Below are positions 11,460 to 21,465 of a stretch of DNA of 64,000 bases, piece after piece (position 1 is the stretch's first letter; every line of letters begins with the position of its first letter). Position numbers and translations under genes: made by a program. The stretch is from NCBI RefSeq assembly GCF_030867095.1, contig NC_081826.1, positions 40,960,001 to 41,024,000 on the forward strand, written 5' to 3'. The DNA comes from Alligator mississippiensis (Eukaryota > Chordata > Crocodylia > Alligatoridae). The notes under the pieces were generated by a model that was not told where the DNA came from, ran no database searches, and saw only the letters and a list, made by a program, of their open reading frames with translations.

Positions 11460-12640
11460 GAAGGTAAAAAGATTTTGCACTAGTTATTTAAAAATCAATG
11501 AGAAACCCCCTCTCCTCGAAATATTAATAGAGGGGGGAAAAAGTTTTCTGTCATAAGTATATAGAAGGTTGGTAAGACACACGGATTTGGATCCTACTTT
11601 TGAGGAATTCCATGGAAATTTTGCTAAAGCCTTTACTGGGAGATGAAGGCAGCCCAGTGTTATCACTAATAAGTTAATTATGTGCCATCTGTTAGATATT
11701 ATGGTCATATGGAAAGTATCTGCGGACTTTTAGATCTGTTATACAAACATAACTCCATGTATATTATATGTATCCATTACAATATACATATACAAATTAT
11801 ACTATATGGGTACATGTGCATATGTATGTGCATATTTGCACATAAATATGTGTATATTTGCTTTCATACCACATAACCAGTTCCCCCAAATCAGCCCCTC
11901 GAAAGTTCATGTCCATCTCTCTAAATGGGGAAGCTGATTTTTTTCACTGGAATAGAAACAGAGAGGAAGAGAAGTAGGCCAATACTGTCCTTTAGTGGCT
12001 ACCATGATAGCTCTTGTTTCTCTCTGGAGAAGGGGCAGGGTTCTGTGTTAACCCTTCCACAGCCATAGTTGCTATTGGCTGAGCACTGAAGCTTGTACCA
12101 GAAGGAGCAATTGAGCTGATTTACAGCAAGTGAGCTGCTGCGTGCAGTCTGTAATATCTTGATGAGGCTTGCATTGTGGAAAAAAACACTTTATTATTGA
12201 TAGGAACTCAAATAAAGAACTATTTACAATAAGGAAGTAAATTGTACCATGCCTGCAAAAGGGTAGGGCCTAGTTTTGTAGCTGTCCTGACAAACCAGGA
12301 AGTTCCTGATACCTTCCCTGGATTGTCTCCTGGAATGCCACACTTCCTGGACATTCTGTTTCCAGGGGGACTTACTCTGGGCCTTATTACACTGTAATTT
12401 TGAGTGGCTCCTGGAGCTTTTAACTTCTGGATTGTCTTCACACTAACACCAGAAACTAGTTTTAAGCACTTGTTATGCAGCTTAAAGTTACACCACTCCA
12501 AGGCAGGATTATCTCTGATCTGTGTTATCCAGCTTGGATTACATTAAAGTGTAGCCACTCTACACTACACATCAATGTAAACAACCCACCAGCCAGATTG
12601 AACCCACTGCTTCCCTCACTCTCCCCAGCACCTCAGATCC
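11460..12640. other. Intronic stretch, no gene recognised
   Basis: A/T-rich with short alternating TATATG/ACATAT runs (11755-11860). No exon or RNA gene recognised. The 12365-12640 part may belong to the palindromic repeat that follows. Confidence 0.4.
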
Positions 12641-12643
12641 CTG

Positions 12644-12893
12644 CCCACTGCCCCCTACACCTGCTTATTTATGGCTGCTCACACTGTCTGTCCCAGGGAG
12701 CAGGCAGGGAAAGGTTAACCTGCCTGCCTGGCAGCTGTTGTTGCTGCCCTCTGGACAGGCTCAGCCTAGAGAAGGGCATCAGCCTAACAGCAATGGCCAG
12801 GCAGGCAGGTTAACCCTTCCTTGCTTGCTCCCCTGAGACAGACAGCATGGGCAGCCACAAGTAAGTAGGGGAAGGCAGGGGAAGGGCAGTGGG
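12644..12893. repeat. Long imperfect palindrome, probable foldback MITE core
   Basis: The left arm around 12644-12739 (GGTTAACCTGCCTGCCTGGC at 12713-12732) pairs with the right arm around 12783-12893, which contains GCCAGGCAGGCAGGTTAACC at 12796-12815. Flanking blocks such as CACTGTCTGTCCCAGGGAGCA also match their inverse. The loop is about 43 bp. Outer ends may extend to about 12365 and 13030, where TTACACTGTAA-like motifs occur on both sides, but this is uncertain. Confidence 0.6.
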
Positions 12894-13339
12894 GAAACCT
12901 GGAATGGGAGAGGGGTATTCTTACCTTTTGGTCCTCCAGACCCATGCTGGCCTCATGTGTGACTGCTCCAAACTCAAGCTAGCACTAACACCGATCAACA
13001 TTTGTGCGGTTCACAGTGTAATGTGTAACAAACCCCCAAGTCACACAGTCAGCCATGACTCTGGAAAAATCTTTTTTCTACATTCTACCTTCCAAAAACA
13101 AAGTCTCCCTCTTATTTGGGAGTTGGTTTGCAAAAAAATGTGGTATTAGGTAGGTGTATGATTTCAGAATCAATAGCATTCATATTGTTTTAATTTAGCT
13201 GTGTTTCAACACTAATTAACATGCTGTATTGAAAGCCTATGGATCGCGGTCTACTCTAAATCGAGAAGGCAGCTGGCTGATTTCATGGGCAGATTGTGGG
13301 ACCAGCTGCCAGTTTCATGGGCTTATTAAGGTGGCTCCC

Positions 13340-13550
13340 CATGCCCCTGATTGGCCAAGAGGCCCTGTGGCCCACCCCTTACTGCTGATTGGTTGCAAGG
13401 GCTGTCTGTCATATGGCCCTGCCCCTTGCCACTGACTGGCTGAAAAGGTTGCCTATCATGCAGCCCCACCTCTCGCCACCAGTGGTAGGGGAAGGAGCCA
13501 CATGACAGGCAGCCCTCTTAGCCAATCAGCTGTGAGGGGAAGGGGCACCC
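13340..13550. repeat. Degenerate GC-rich short repeats containing CCAAT-like cores
   Basis: Diverged blocks of TGATTGG or TGACTGG followed by C-rich text recur at about 13349, 13385 and 13433, with an inverted copy (AGCCAATCAG) near 13520. It differs sharply in composition from the A/T-rich intron around it. It is probably the inside of an unidentified repeat; a function is not claimed. Confidence 0.35.
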
Positions 13551-13999
13551 CTCTTGGGCTCCCCTTCGTGCTGGCAGCCCCCCTTCCCCTGCTGCACCCA
13601 TGAGGGATTTGAGTAAGTCCCTACCTATGGACTCTAATTCTCTCCTTATTTTCTGAACAGCTCCATCACAGTCAATGGTACTGAAAGCTTTTCCCCACAC
13701 AGCCTGGAAAATAAGTCTCAGTACCATTTCAGTTTTGTTTTAGATGTGCAGGGGAGCTTAGTCTGTGTGACTCTTCAATTAATGGTCAATTAGATGAGAT
13801 TGCTGAAAGAGTAACTAGCAGGCTTCAATTTGGGGGGGGGGTTGTGTTGTAGATATGCTGTTCAAAATGAAAGTATAATTGCTTGAATACGGCATTGAAG
13901 CAATATTTAAGAGACCTCACTATTACAATACCTGCCTAAAACACAGCAGTTTCATGAAAAGAAATAACTGATGAATGCTAACAAATGTTTTGTACTTAC

Positions 14000-14111
14000 T
14001 GGCATCATCCATAAATTCAAATTCTCCTCCTAATTCAGCACTTGTTAAGTGGTACTGGTCAGGATCAGTCAGGGCACTCAGGAGAATCAGCAGTACCACT
14101 GAATTGATGAT
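14000..14111 (-). CDS. LAPTM4B: LAPTM4B coding exon 2
   Basis: Lysosomal-associated transmembrane protein 4B, a four-pass late endosome/lysosome membrane protein linked in other vertebrates to ceramide export, amino-acid transporter recruitment, mTORC1 signalling and receptor sorting. This 112-bp exon reads IINSVVLLILLSALTDPDQY, then a luminal segment ending EFEFMDDA, as in LAPTM4B and unlike LAPTM4A. It completes membrane segment 1 and begins the first luminal loop. The acceptor is a pyrimidine tract ending CTGTAG just above 14111; the donor is GTAAGT from 13999. It enters in phase 0 and leaves in phase 1 with an A that would start the Asn codon expected in exon 3. Codons are intact. Confidence 0.95.
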
Positions 14112-15979
14112 CTACAGAACACAAAAAGGGAAAGGTCAGGATGTGTAATTGCTTAATGAAACTACTCTACAGTCAGATACACTAACAGTATTTAAGGCAA
14201 TCACCGCAGAAGCCATGTTCCTATTGTGAAATTCTTAGCATTTAATTGCTACTATAATTACTTTCTCCCTATATGAATAAACTGTAGGTTTACTTTGTAC
14301 CAGTCCCAAATTGTAGGATAATGAAACAAAGCACCCCCTTTCTTCTTTATTTTTTCCCCTCACAAAAAAAAACAAATCATACAAACAACAGCAACAAAGC
14401 CAAACAAATCACCCCGAACAAGGTCACTTGGTCCGTCTCAAAAAAACTGTTTTTATTATTATAGAATATGATAAGCATCTATCTATAGTTCATTCAGTTC
14501 CAAGAATTAAAGTTATGTTTTTAAAAAGTCAGTAATAAATTACTATTCTCCATTCACAATCTGGAGAATGATGATGAGCTGAAACTGATGAGATCACTTC
14601 CAAGTGAGTTGCTAGATGGCTGAAGATGTACTGGCCTGCTGGAAGCAGCAGAATTCCAAGAGAGTTTATTGTCAGAGCTGATTCATACAAGCTGCTGAAC
14701 TGGAAGAAATGGAGGCCCAGGATGGGGACATGTTGCATATGAGTAGGTTACTGACAGCAAATAATCCTGTGCAGAGAGAGAAATTCACACATGCTAAGGA
14801 GTTGGATGTGCGAGAGAACAAGTTGGTGCCACAACAGAAGGAGACTGGGTAAAGAATGGAACAAGCAATGGACAGTAAAACATGCTTATATGCAGGGTAT
14901 GAAGGACCAAGAATTGGAAGATTATAAGGAGTATAAAGTGTCAGATTGTGACACCTTTACTCATAATAAGGAGTTCCTGAATACCATTTTCAAATGAACA
15001 GTGCTACTTGTGAATGTAAGGGCATAAAACTGGGTTCAAAGTAAGGAAGGGAAAACATTACAAAAAACAGAATCTCCAAAACTGCCAACAACCTACATTT
15101 TTCAGTTATTTTTAATACATCTTATCATTCAATTATTTCCTTTTTACTCTCCTATAGATGGAGAAAAGAAAGCTTCTAAAAAGAAATATGTTACTCAAGA
15201 GAGGAGTTTAAAATTGAACAGGCTGAAAATAAAGCAAAGGATCAAAAATTTTTAAATGTCTGCCGCTTAGTGCTGCTTTTTAAAAAAAGTACACAGGCAT
15301 CATCCTCTTGTATAGACGTACGCAGGAAGATTTACACATTACCATTTAGATAGCTCTCTGTTTTCTTCTTCATCTGGGCATTTTTATATTTCATGCATGA
15401 TGCCACAACTCCCTGTGCTTCTATAAGAATGTATTGCCAGATCCAGGGCCTACTGAAGTCCATGAGACTCTCCACTGACTTCAGCAAGTATCTCCCCTAC
15501 ATCAGTTCTTATATTCTGCTCATCACCCTGACCTAGTTATGCCATTTGGCTCCTTGAAGGCCAGATCCAGACACAGGTGTGTTGGCTCAGAAAACCCCAG
15601 GGATTAACAGAGACATTGCTTGCCATTCCATGCCCCAATAGGACTTGATACCCAGATTTTAGCGGCAGGCCCCACACCTGCTCACCCTGCCCCAAATTCC
15701 CATCCCCCTTCAGAAACCCCATGGGTTGGGTGTTGGTCACCCCTGGTATAGGCAGTTAGTTACTGATGTGAAGGAACATTAACTCCTTGCTGTATTGGGC
15801 AGCAGCTGAATTTCTGAATAGATTTCAGATGTGGCTCTATGTAGGTCACATTACAGTAATCTAGTCCCAAGAAAATAAAGTATGGATAACTGTAGTCAAC
15901 CTTTCATTATTAATTCAAAGTCTGTATTAATTCAGTATTAATACTGAAAGTCAGCCTTTGAGTATTAATTCATCCTCCT

Positions 15980-16862
15980 CAAAACTGTGGGGAGAAGTAG
16001 ACACACCGGAGGGCAGGGAACAACTACAGGCAGACCTGGACAGGTTGGACAAATGGGAAGAAGACAATAGAACACAATTTAACAAGAAGAAATGCAAAGT
16101 GCTGCACCTAGGGAAGAAAAATGTCCAGGACACCTACTGCCTAGGAAATAACCTTCTCGGTAGCACGGAAGGGGAAAGGGATCTCGGAGTCGTAGTGGAC
16201 TCCAAGATGAACATGAGTCGTCAGTGTGACCAAGTTATCAGCAAAGCTAACTGCACTTTGTCGTGCATCAGCAGGTGCATGACAAACAGAACCAAGGAGG
16301 TGATACTTCCCCTCTATCAGGCGCTGGTCAGACCGCAGCTGGAATACTGTGTCCAGTTTTGGGCGCTGCACTTCAAGAGAGATGTGGATAACCTGGAGAG
16401 GGTCCAGAAAAGGGCCACTCGTATGTTTAAGGGCTTGCAGGCCAAGCCCTACAAGGACAGACTAGTGCACCTGGACCTCTTCAGCCTCCGCAAGAGAAGG
16501 TTGAGAGAGGCAACCTTGTGGCTGCCTATAAATTCATCATGGGGGCGCAGAAGGGAATTGGTGAGGCTCTGCTCACCAAGGCACCCCTGAGGATCATGAG
16601 AAATAATGGCCATAAGCTAGCAGAGAGCAGATTTAGACCAGACATTAGGAAGAACTTCTTCACAGTTAGAGTGGCCAAAATCTGGAATGGGCTCCCAAGG
16701 GAGGTAGTGCTCTCCCCTACCCTGGGGGTCTTTAAGAGGAGGTTAGATAGGCATCTGGCTGGGGTCATCTGAACCCAGCACTCTTTCCTGCCTATGCAGG
16801 GGGTCTGACTCAATGATCTATTGAGGTCCCTTCCAGCCCTAACATCTATGACTCTATGAATC
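15980..16862 (+). mobile_element. CR1 copy F, 5'-truncated (883 bp)
   Basis: Starts inside the RT just after the catalytic FADD (KLWGEVDTPEGREQLQADLD) and runs to the CR1 3' end (GGGGGTCTGACTCAATGATC, then CTATGACTCTATGAA). The C-terminal reading is open from 15976 to about 16510, then shifts frame by one base at about 16510 (AGAGAGGCAACC) before FRPDIRKNFFTVRVAK. Same subfamily as copies B and G. Its 5' truncation lies within 5 bp, in element coordinates, of that of copy G. Confidence 0.9.
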
Positions 16863-16924
16863 CTCCTTAAATGCAGACTGAGAAAAATAACAGAAACAAT
16901 GATATCCAAAAAGGCTAGAAGCAG

Positions 16925-17076
16925 CCAGCTATACCTGAAGAAGGGTGACTGCACCCAAAAGCTTGCTAAGAACTCTTTCCCAACTACTCAGTTGGTCTAA
17001 TAAAAGATATCACATCTACTCAAATAATCTTGCCTGCCTATGTCCATAGACTAACATGGCTACAACCAAAAACTCA
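16925..17076 (+). mobile_element. Short interspersed tail with AAAAGCTTGC...AGTTGGTCTAATAAAAGATAT
   Basis: It contains GAAGAAGGGTGACTGCACCC, then AAAAGCTTGCTAAG, AGTTGGTCTAATAAAAGATA, and ends CATGGCTACAACC. Inverted, diverged relatives lie at 33350-33515 and 52125-52260, the last at the 3' end of a Penelope-like element. I infer it is a Penelope-like 3' or pseudo-LTR fragment; a SINE tail is the alternative. Confidence 0.45.
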
Positions 17077-17338
17077 GCGATACAAAAGGAATTTGAAGAG
17101 CTCTACCTTTCAGAGGCTCTGGAATGAGCCAGTTGGAACCCATTGTTGTGTTGAATAGCAGTGGTCTCAGCTCAATGGCAGTGGAAGAATAGAGTAAGTA
17201 AAACCACCACCAGAGTTTAAACTGTGTAGAGATGTTGAGGGAAACTGGGGAAGGCTCAATTAGCACTTTATATCTGCAAATACTGGGCCCCAGTATTCAA
17301 AGGTAGTTGTATTTCTTACAATACATTGCTCTGAAGTT

Positions 17339-17353
17339 GATAGATAGATAGAT

Positions 17354-17389
<36 letters not shown>
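17339..17389. repeat. Microsatellite (GATA)n-(TA)n
   Basis: About four GATA units followed directly by a run of TA dinucleotides. Confidence 0.95.
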
Positions 17390-17392
<3 letters not shown>

Positions 17393-17639
17393 TGAGTATA
17401 TGCAGAAAAACTGAGTACACATTTGTGTAAAGTCAATGCCCTTTTTGGGCAACTTAGTGTCCCAGGCTGCCATTTAGGTTACGTTTAGCACCAAAGATGT
17501 TTTGCCAACATGTATAGAGGATTTTAAGGTCAACATAGATAATTTTTTGATTTGGAAAAAAACTAGAGAAAAGCATGACAAGCTCTGGGCAGCTTTAGAA
17601 AGACAAGAAGCTGCTGGGCTAAAACTAAACAAACAAAAC

Positions 17640-18155
17640 TGGTGTCCAGTTTTGGGTGCCGCACTTCAGGAAGGATGTGGCCAGCATTGAGAGGGTCCAG
17701 AGGAGGGCCACTTGCATGATCAAGGGGCAGCAGGGCAGGCCCTACAAGGAGAGGCTACGGGACCTTAACCTGTTCAGCTTCCATAAGAGAAGGCTGAGAG
17801 GGTATCTGGTGGCCATCTACAAACTGGCCAAGGGGGACCAGCAGGCAATGGGAGAGTCCCTGTTCCCCCAAGCACTACCGGGAGGAACAAGGAATAACGG
17901 CCATAAGCTAACTCGGAGTAGGTTCAGACTAAACATCAGGAGGCACTACTTCACAGTCAGGGCGGCTAGGAGCTGGAACCAACTTCCAAGGTAAGTGGTG
18001 CTCGCTCCTACCCTGGGGATCTTCAAAAAGAGGCTGGGTAATCACCTAGCCAGGGTTGTTTGACCCCAGCATTCTTTCCTGCCCATGGCAGGGACTCGGA
18101 CTTGATGATCTGCTCAGGTCCCTTCCGATCCTACCAACTATGAAACTATGAAAAA
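17640..18155 (+). mobile_element. CR1 copy H, 5'-truncated (about 515 bp)
   Basis: The C-terminal CR1 ORF2 segment (HFRKDVASIERVQRRATCMI, then KRRLRGYLVAIYKL and GGTRNNGHKLTRSRFRLNIR) followed by the 3' UTR (CCCAGCATTCTTTCCTGCCC) and the tail CTATGAAACTATGAAA. A stop replaces a codon after NQLPR near 17993. Its 3' UTR matches copy D (24171-26553), so it is of that subfamily. Confidence 0.88.
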
Positions 18156-20149
18156 TAAGATATCTAAGATGCAATGAGATGTTCACACAGATCACACAGT
18201 AAGGATGATGCAGTCACCAACATTCATGTCCCAAGATGAGAAAGGGATACAACAGTGAACTGTGTAGGGAAACAATGTGCCTAATACAGTTGCCCAAATC
18301 TTAACCGAAAAGAGCTATTGTGAAAATATGTTCAAAGGACATACAATATAAATCTCCGAGTTAGAGAAACTCAAGGACTTAATTAAAGAGGCCAAATCAT
18401 CAGGCACTATGACAGTCAGTGCAAAGCTAAAAAGTACATTATTGCAATCCTCACAGTGAAAACTGAACACCAGTGGTTTATACATTAAAGGTGCTAATAA
18501 AAACTGAATGCCAGTATATTCAAATAGAGAGAGGCATTGAATTATAAAAATAATTCATGTTTTTATTAATGAGAACTGTTAACTGAAATTGGACATTGCA
18601 GAAAGCATCTTTAACCGACCAACACAAATACAGAGATTTTTCAGCTATAAATACAATGTGCAGTACGAATATTATCATAGATACACTCTACTTTCTACAG
18701 TGTTTGACAAAATACAATGCAACAAAGTCAAGAGCTAGATTATATCCTGTAATTCTGATTTAAAAAAAAAGAAAACAACCTATCTATTATCAGATGAAAT
18801 GCGGACTGTAATTGCCAGAGCTACTGCTAAGGATGAGACACTGAAAGAACTAAGCGAGGCTATTAGCACAGAATGGCTGTGATAGCATATCCACAGCCCT
18901 ATGATCGGTCTAAGAGAAAACTTTAAATAATAGATTGGTTTTTATTTAAAGGCACTACAATGATAATTTTGAAGATGCTACAGAAAAATATATTTAAAAG
19001 GATATATTAAATTAATTTAGAAATTTAAAAATCTAAGAAGGCTCAGAGACATTTTATGTGGGTTTAAAATGAAGAGTGACATTCAGGAAATTATTCAAAG
19101 TTTTCACATTTAAAAGAAAAATCATAGATGAAATAAAGTTTAACAGCCCATGTTATTGGCTCCCTAAAGCAAAGTAGGTATACTGAGAGCAAAGATGGCA
19201 TTTACTTGTTTAAGGCTTCCCTGAGGTAACCTTACTTGAAGATACTACAGCTGAACAATCTTACATACAAAATCCATTCTTTCTAGATATGATATACCTT
19301 ACATCAGAATGTCTGACGTGGATCCACGGTTTAGTGAGAAGGGGTTTAAACAGTGTACAGTGAAGTACAAGTTCAGACATGTAACTGTTAGCCCACATTA
19401 TCACCAATCTTACAGACTGGTGGAATACTTTGTTACAATAATTAAAGCATTTATTAAAAAAGGAATGCGGAGTAAGACTCTGATCTCTAAATAGCAATAG
19501 CAAATCACAGAAGTCAGTGAACAAAGAATAGTTTGTCATTTAATGACATTTGGTTCAGCAGAAAACTGAAAAGAAGAATGCCCATTCTATTAGAAACTGA
19601 TGCTAGAGTCCGTGAGACCCTACAGCTGTATAAAGAGGCTTATAAGGCAAAGCAAAAATCCTCAACATGATTGAGTCTACCCCAGGAGCTGCTACTACTT
19701 TGTGAAAATGGTGCTGCACATATCCCCTATGGAAAACAATGGTAGCATATAGTACTGATGTCATAAGAAGTAGCCTCGCATCTGTATGAGGTTATCAATG
19801 CAGATGGGTAGGTACACTGGAAGAATAGATGGCATCTTCCCCAAATTGTAGGAGACACTGAGTCAAGCATCTTTCCTGAGAAGATCTCAGGCAGGCAATC
19901 AGGACAACATACTGAAATATTCCTAAGGCCATGACTCAATTGGAATGTATGGACTTATCAACACCTGGTATGACTGGTGTTAACAGCTCAGGGGAGGTTC
20001 ATCCAAAAGCACCCAGCACCTCTAGGAAAAACTAAAAATTTCTCCTTAAATATCTGAAGTTCTGAAGCATGTTAATTATTTTTTAATTGTCATTAAGTTT
20101 TTAATAGCGATTGTCAAGAGGTAAACTGGGCCCTTGAGCACCCTCACGG

Positions 20150-20807
20150 TGGCACAGTACCAGCTTCCCCAGTTCAGCTGGGGAACAGGTATGAGGCCCT
20201 GGTGACACTGGAGGAAGAGGAAGGTGAGAAGAAAACCTCTGCTGAGGAGGTCACTCCACGCACAGAATGGACTGAAGGAGGCAAGTTGACCTGGAAGAAG
20301 AGATGCCGGGTACTCATCATAGGTGACTTCATCCTGAGAGGAACAGAGGGTCCCATCTGTCACCAAGATCCCATGACACACGAGGTTTACTGTCTGCCCG
20401 GAGCGCAGATTCAGAACATGACAGAAATGATCCCAGCCCTCATTCGGCCCACTGATTACTACTCCATGATCCTAATCCATGTGGGCACTAATGATGCAGC
20501 CAGGAACAGTCCAGATAGCCTGATGAAGGACTACCAAGCTCTGGGGAGCAAGGAGATAGGGGCACAGGTTGTCTTCTCATTGATCCTTCCAGTGAGCAGA
20601 AGTGGAAGACGCCATGAGACCTGCATCTGGGACATCAACTTGCGGCTTTGGGAATGGTGTCTCACAGCAGGCTTCGGCTTTCTGGACCACGACCCACACT
20701 TCAAAACAAGAGACATGCTCGGGTGGGATGGGCTCCACCTCTCCCCCAAAAGTAAGCGTGTGTTCTCTTTCAGGTTGGCTGATCTCCTCTGGCAGGCTTT
20801 AAACTAG
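20150..20807 (+). pseudogene. CR1 ORF1, SGNH-esterase-like domain, catalytic Ser lost
   Basis: The reading starts upstream of the Met at 20202 (NRYEALVTLEEEEG), so that Met is internal. CR1 ORF1 C-termini carry an SGNH/GDSL-type esterase domain thought to help the ORF1 protein act in retrotransposition. Motifs, counted from Met 20202: block I should be GDS but reads GDF at 41-43, so the nucleophile serine is phenylalanine; block III GTND at 95-98; block V DGLH at 176-179 with the catalytic Asp and His present. It ends with ADLLWQALN and a stop, just before ORF2. The frame is otherwise open for 201 codons. Confidence 0.8.
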
Positions 20808-20989
20808 GCTCATTGGGGGAGGGGGAGGGGGAGGCAGAGGACCAAGGGAGCCACAGAACACCAAACCAGAAGACACCTTCAAGAACAGCCCAGTCAAGAC
20901 AGGCGACAAACACAAGAAATACCCAGGTAAGAGACAGGGCCCTAGATAATCCTGGGATTGGGGGGAAGCTGCATACACCCTCAGGAGGC

Positions 20990-21465
20990 CTTAAATGCCT
21001 CTACACTAATGCTTGCAGTATGGGGAACAAGTAGGAGGAACTTGCCCTCCTGCTAGCTAACACAAACCCAGACATAGTGGGGCTCACTGAAACTTGGTGG
21101 GATCCAATGCACGACTGGGAGGTAAACATCAAGGGCTATAGGCTGTATAGGCAGGATAGAACGGGGAGGAAAGGTCAGGGTGTGGCGCTCTACGTCAAAG
21201 AGCAATACACATCCTCTGCAAACAGCACTGGGTCTGAGGTAGGGCAGATGGAGGTGCTCTGGGTCAGAATATAAGGGGGTCAGGGGAAAGGGAGCTAACG
21301 GTGGGGGTCTACTATAGGTCACCTAACTAGGGGGAAGAGCTGGACCGGAAATTCTCTGGTCAGCTCACGGAGGCAGTCAAGTCAAGGGACGTGGTCATCA
21401 TGGGTGACCTAAACTACCTGGACATCTGCTGGGAAGAGCAGTCAGCCAGGTCTGACTACTCACAT
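20990..21465 (+). pseudogene. CR1 copy D ORF2 endonuclease, 5' part
   Basis: Reads CLYTNACSMGNK, a stop, then EELALLLANTNPDIVGLTETWWD and GYRLYRQDRTGRKGQGVALYV before a stop at 21272-21274 and further frame breaks. The GLTETWWD block is the conserved endonuclease motif. It is cut at 21465 by the 3' tail of copy E. Confidence 0.85.

Larger units (their letters stand above)
1..13999 (-). other. LAPTM4B: LAPTM4B intron 2 (5' part)
   Basis: Sequence lying 3' of coding exon 2 in the transcribed (minus) direction, starting with the donor GTAAGT at 13999-13994. I looked for the next exon, which in vertebrate LAPTM4B should begin by completing an Asn codon and encode the second membrane segment, and did not find it, so the intron probably runs off the window. 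It is filled with transposon copies listed separately. The stretches 1-469, 732-1040 and 7290-7755 are A/T-rich, without recognisable features. Confidence 0.7.

Noticed and set aside
20202..20807. Host or bacterial-type SGNH esterase gene
   Set aside because: It is followed directly by a CR1 ORF2 endonuclease and matches the known ORF1 esterase of CR1, so no transfer or host gene is needed.
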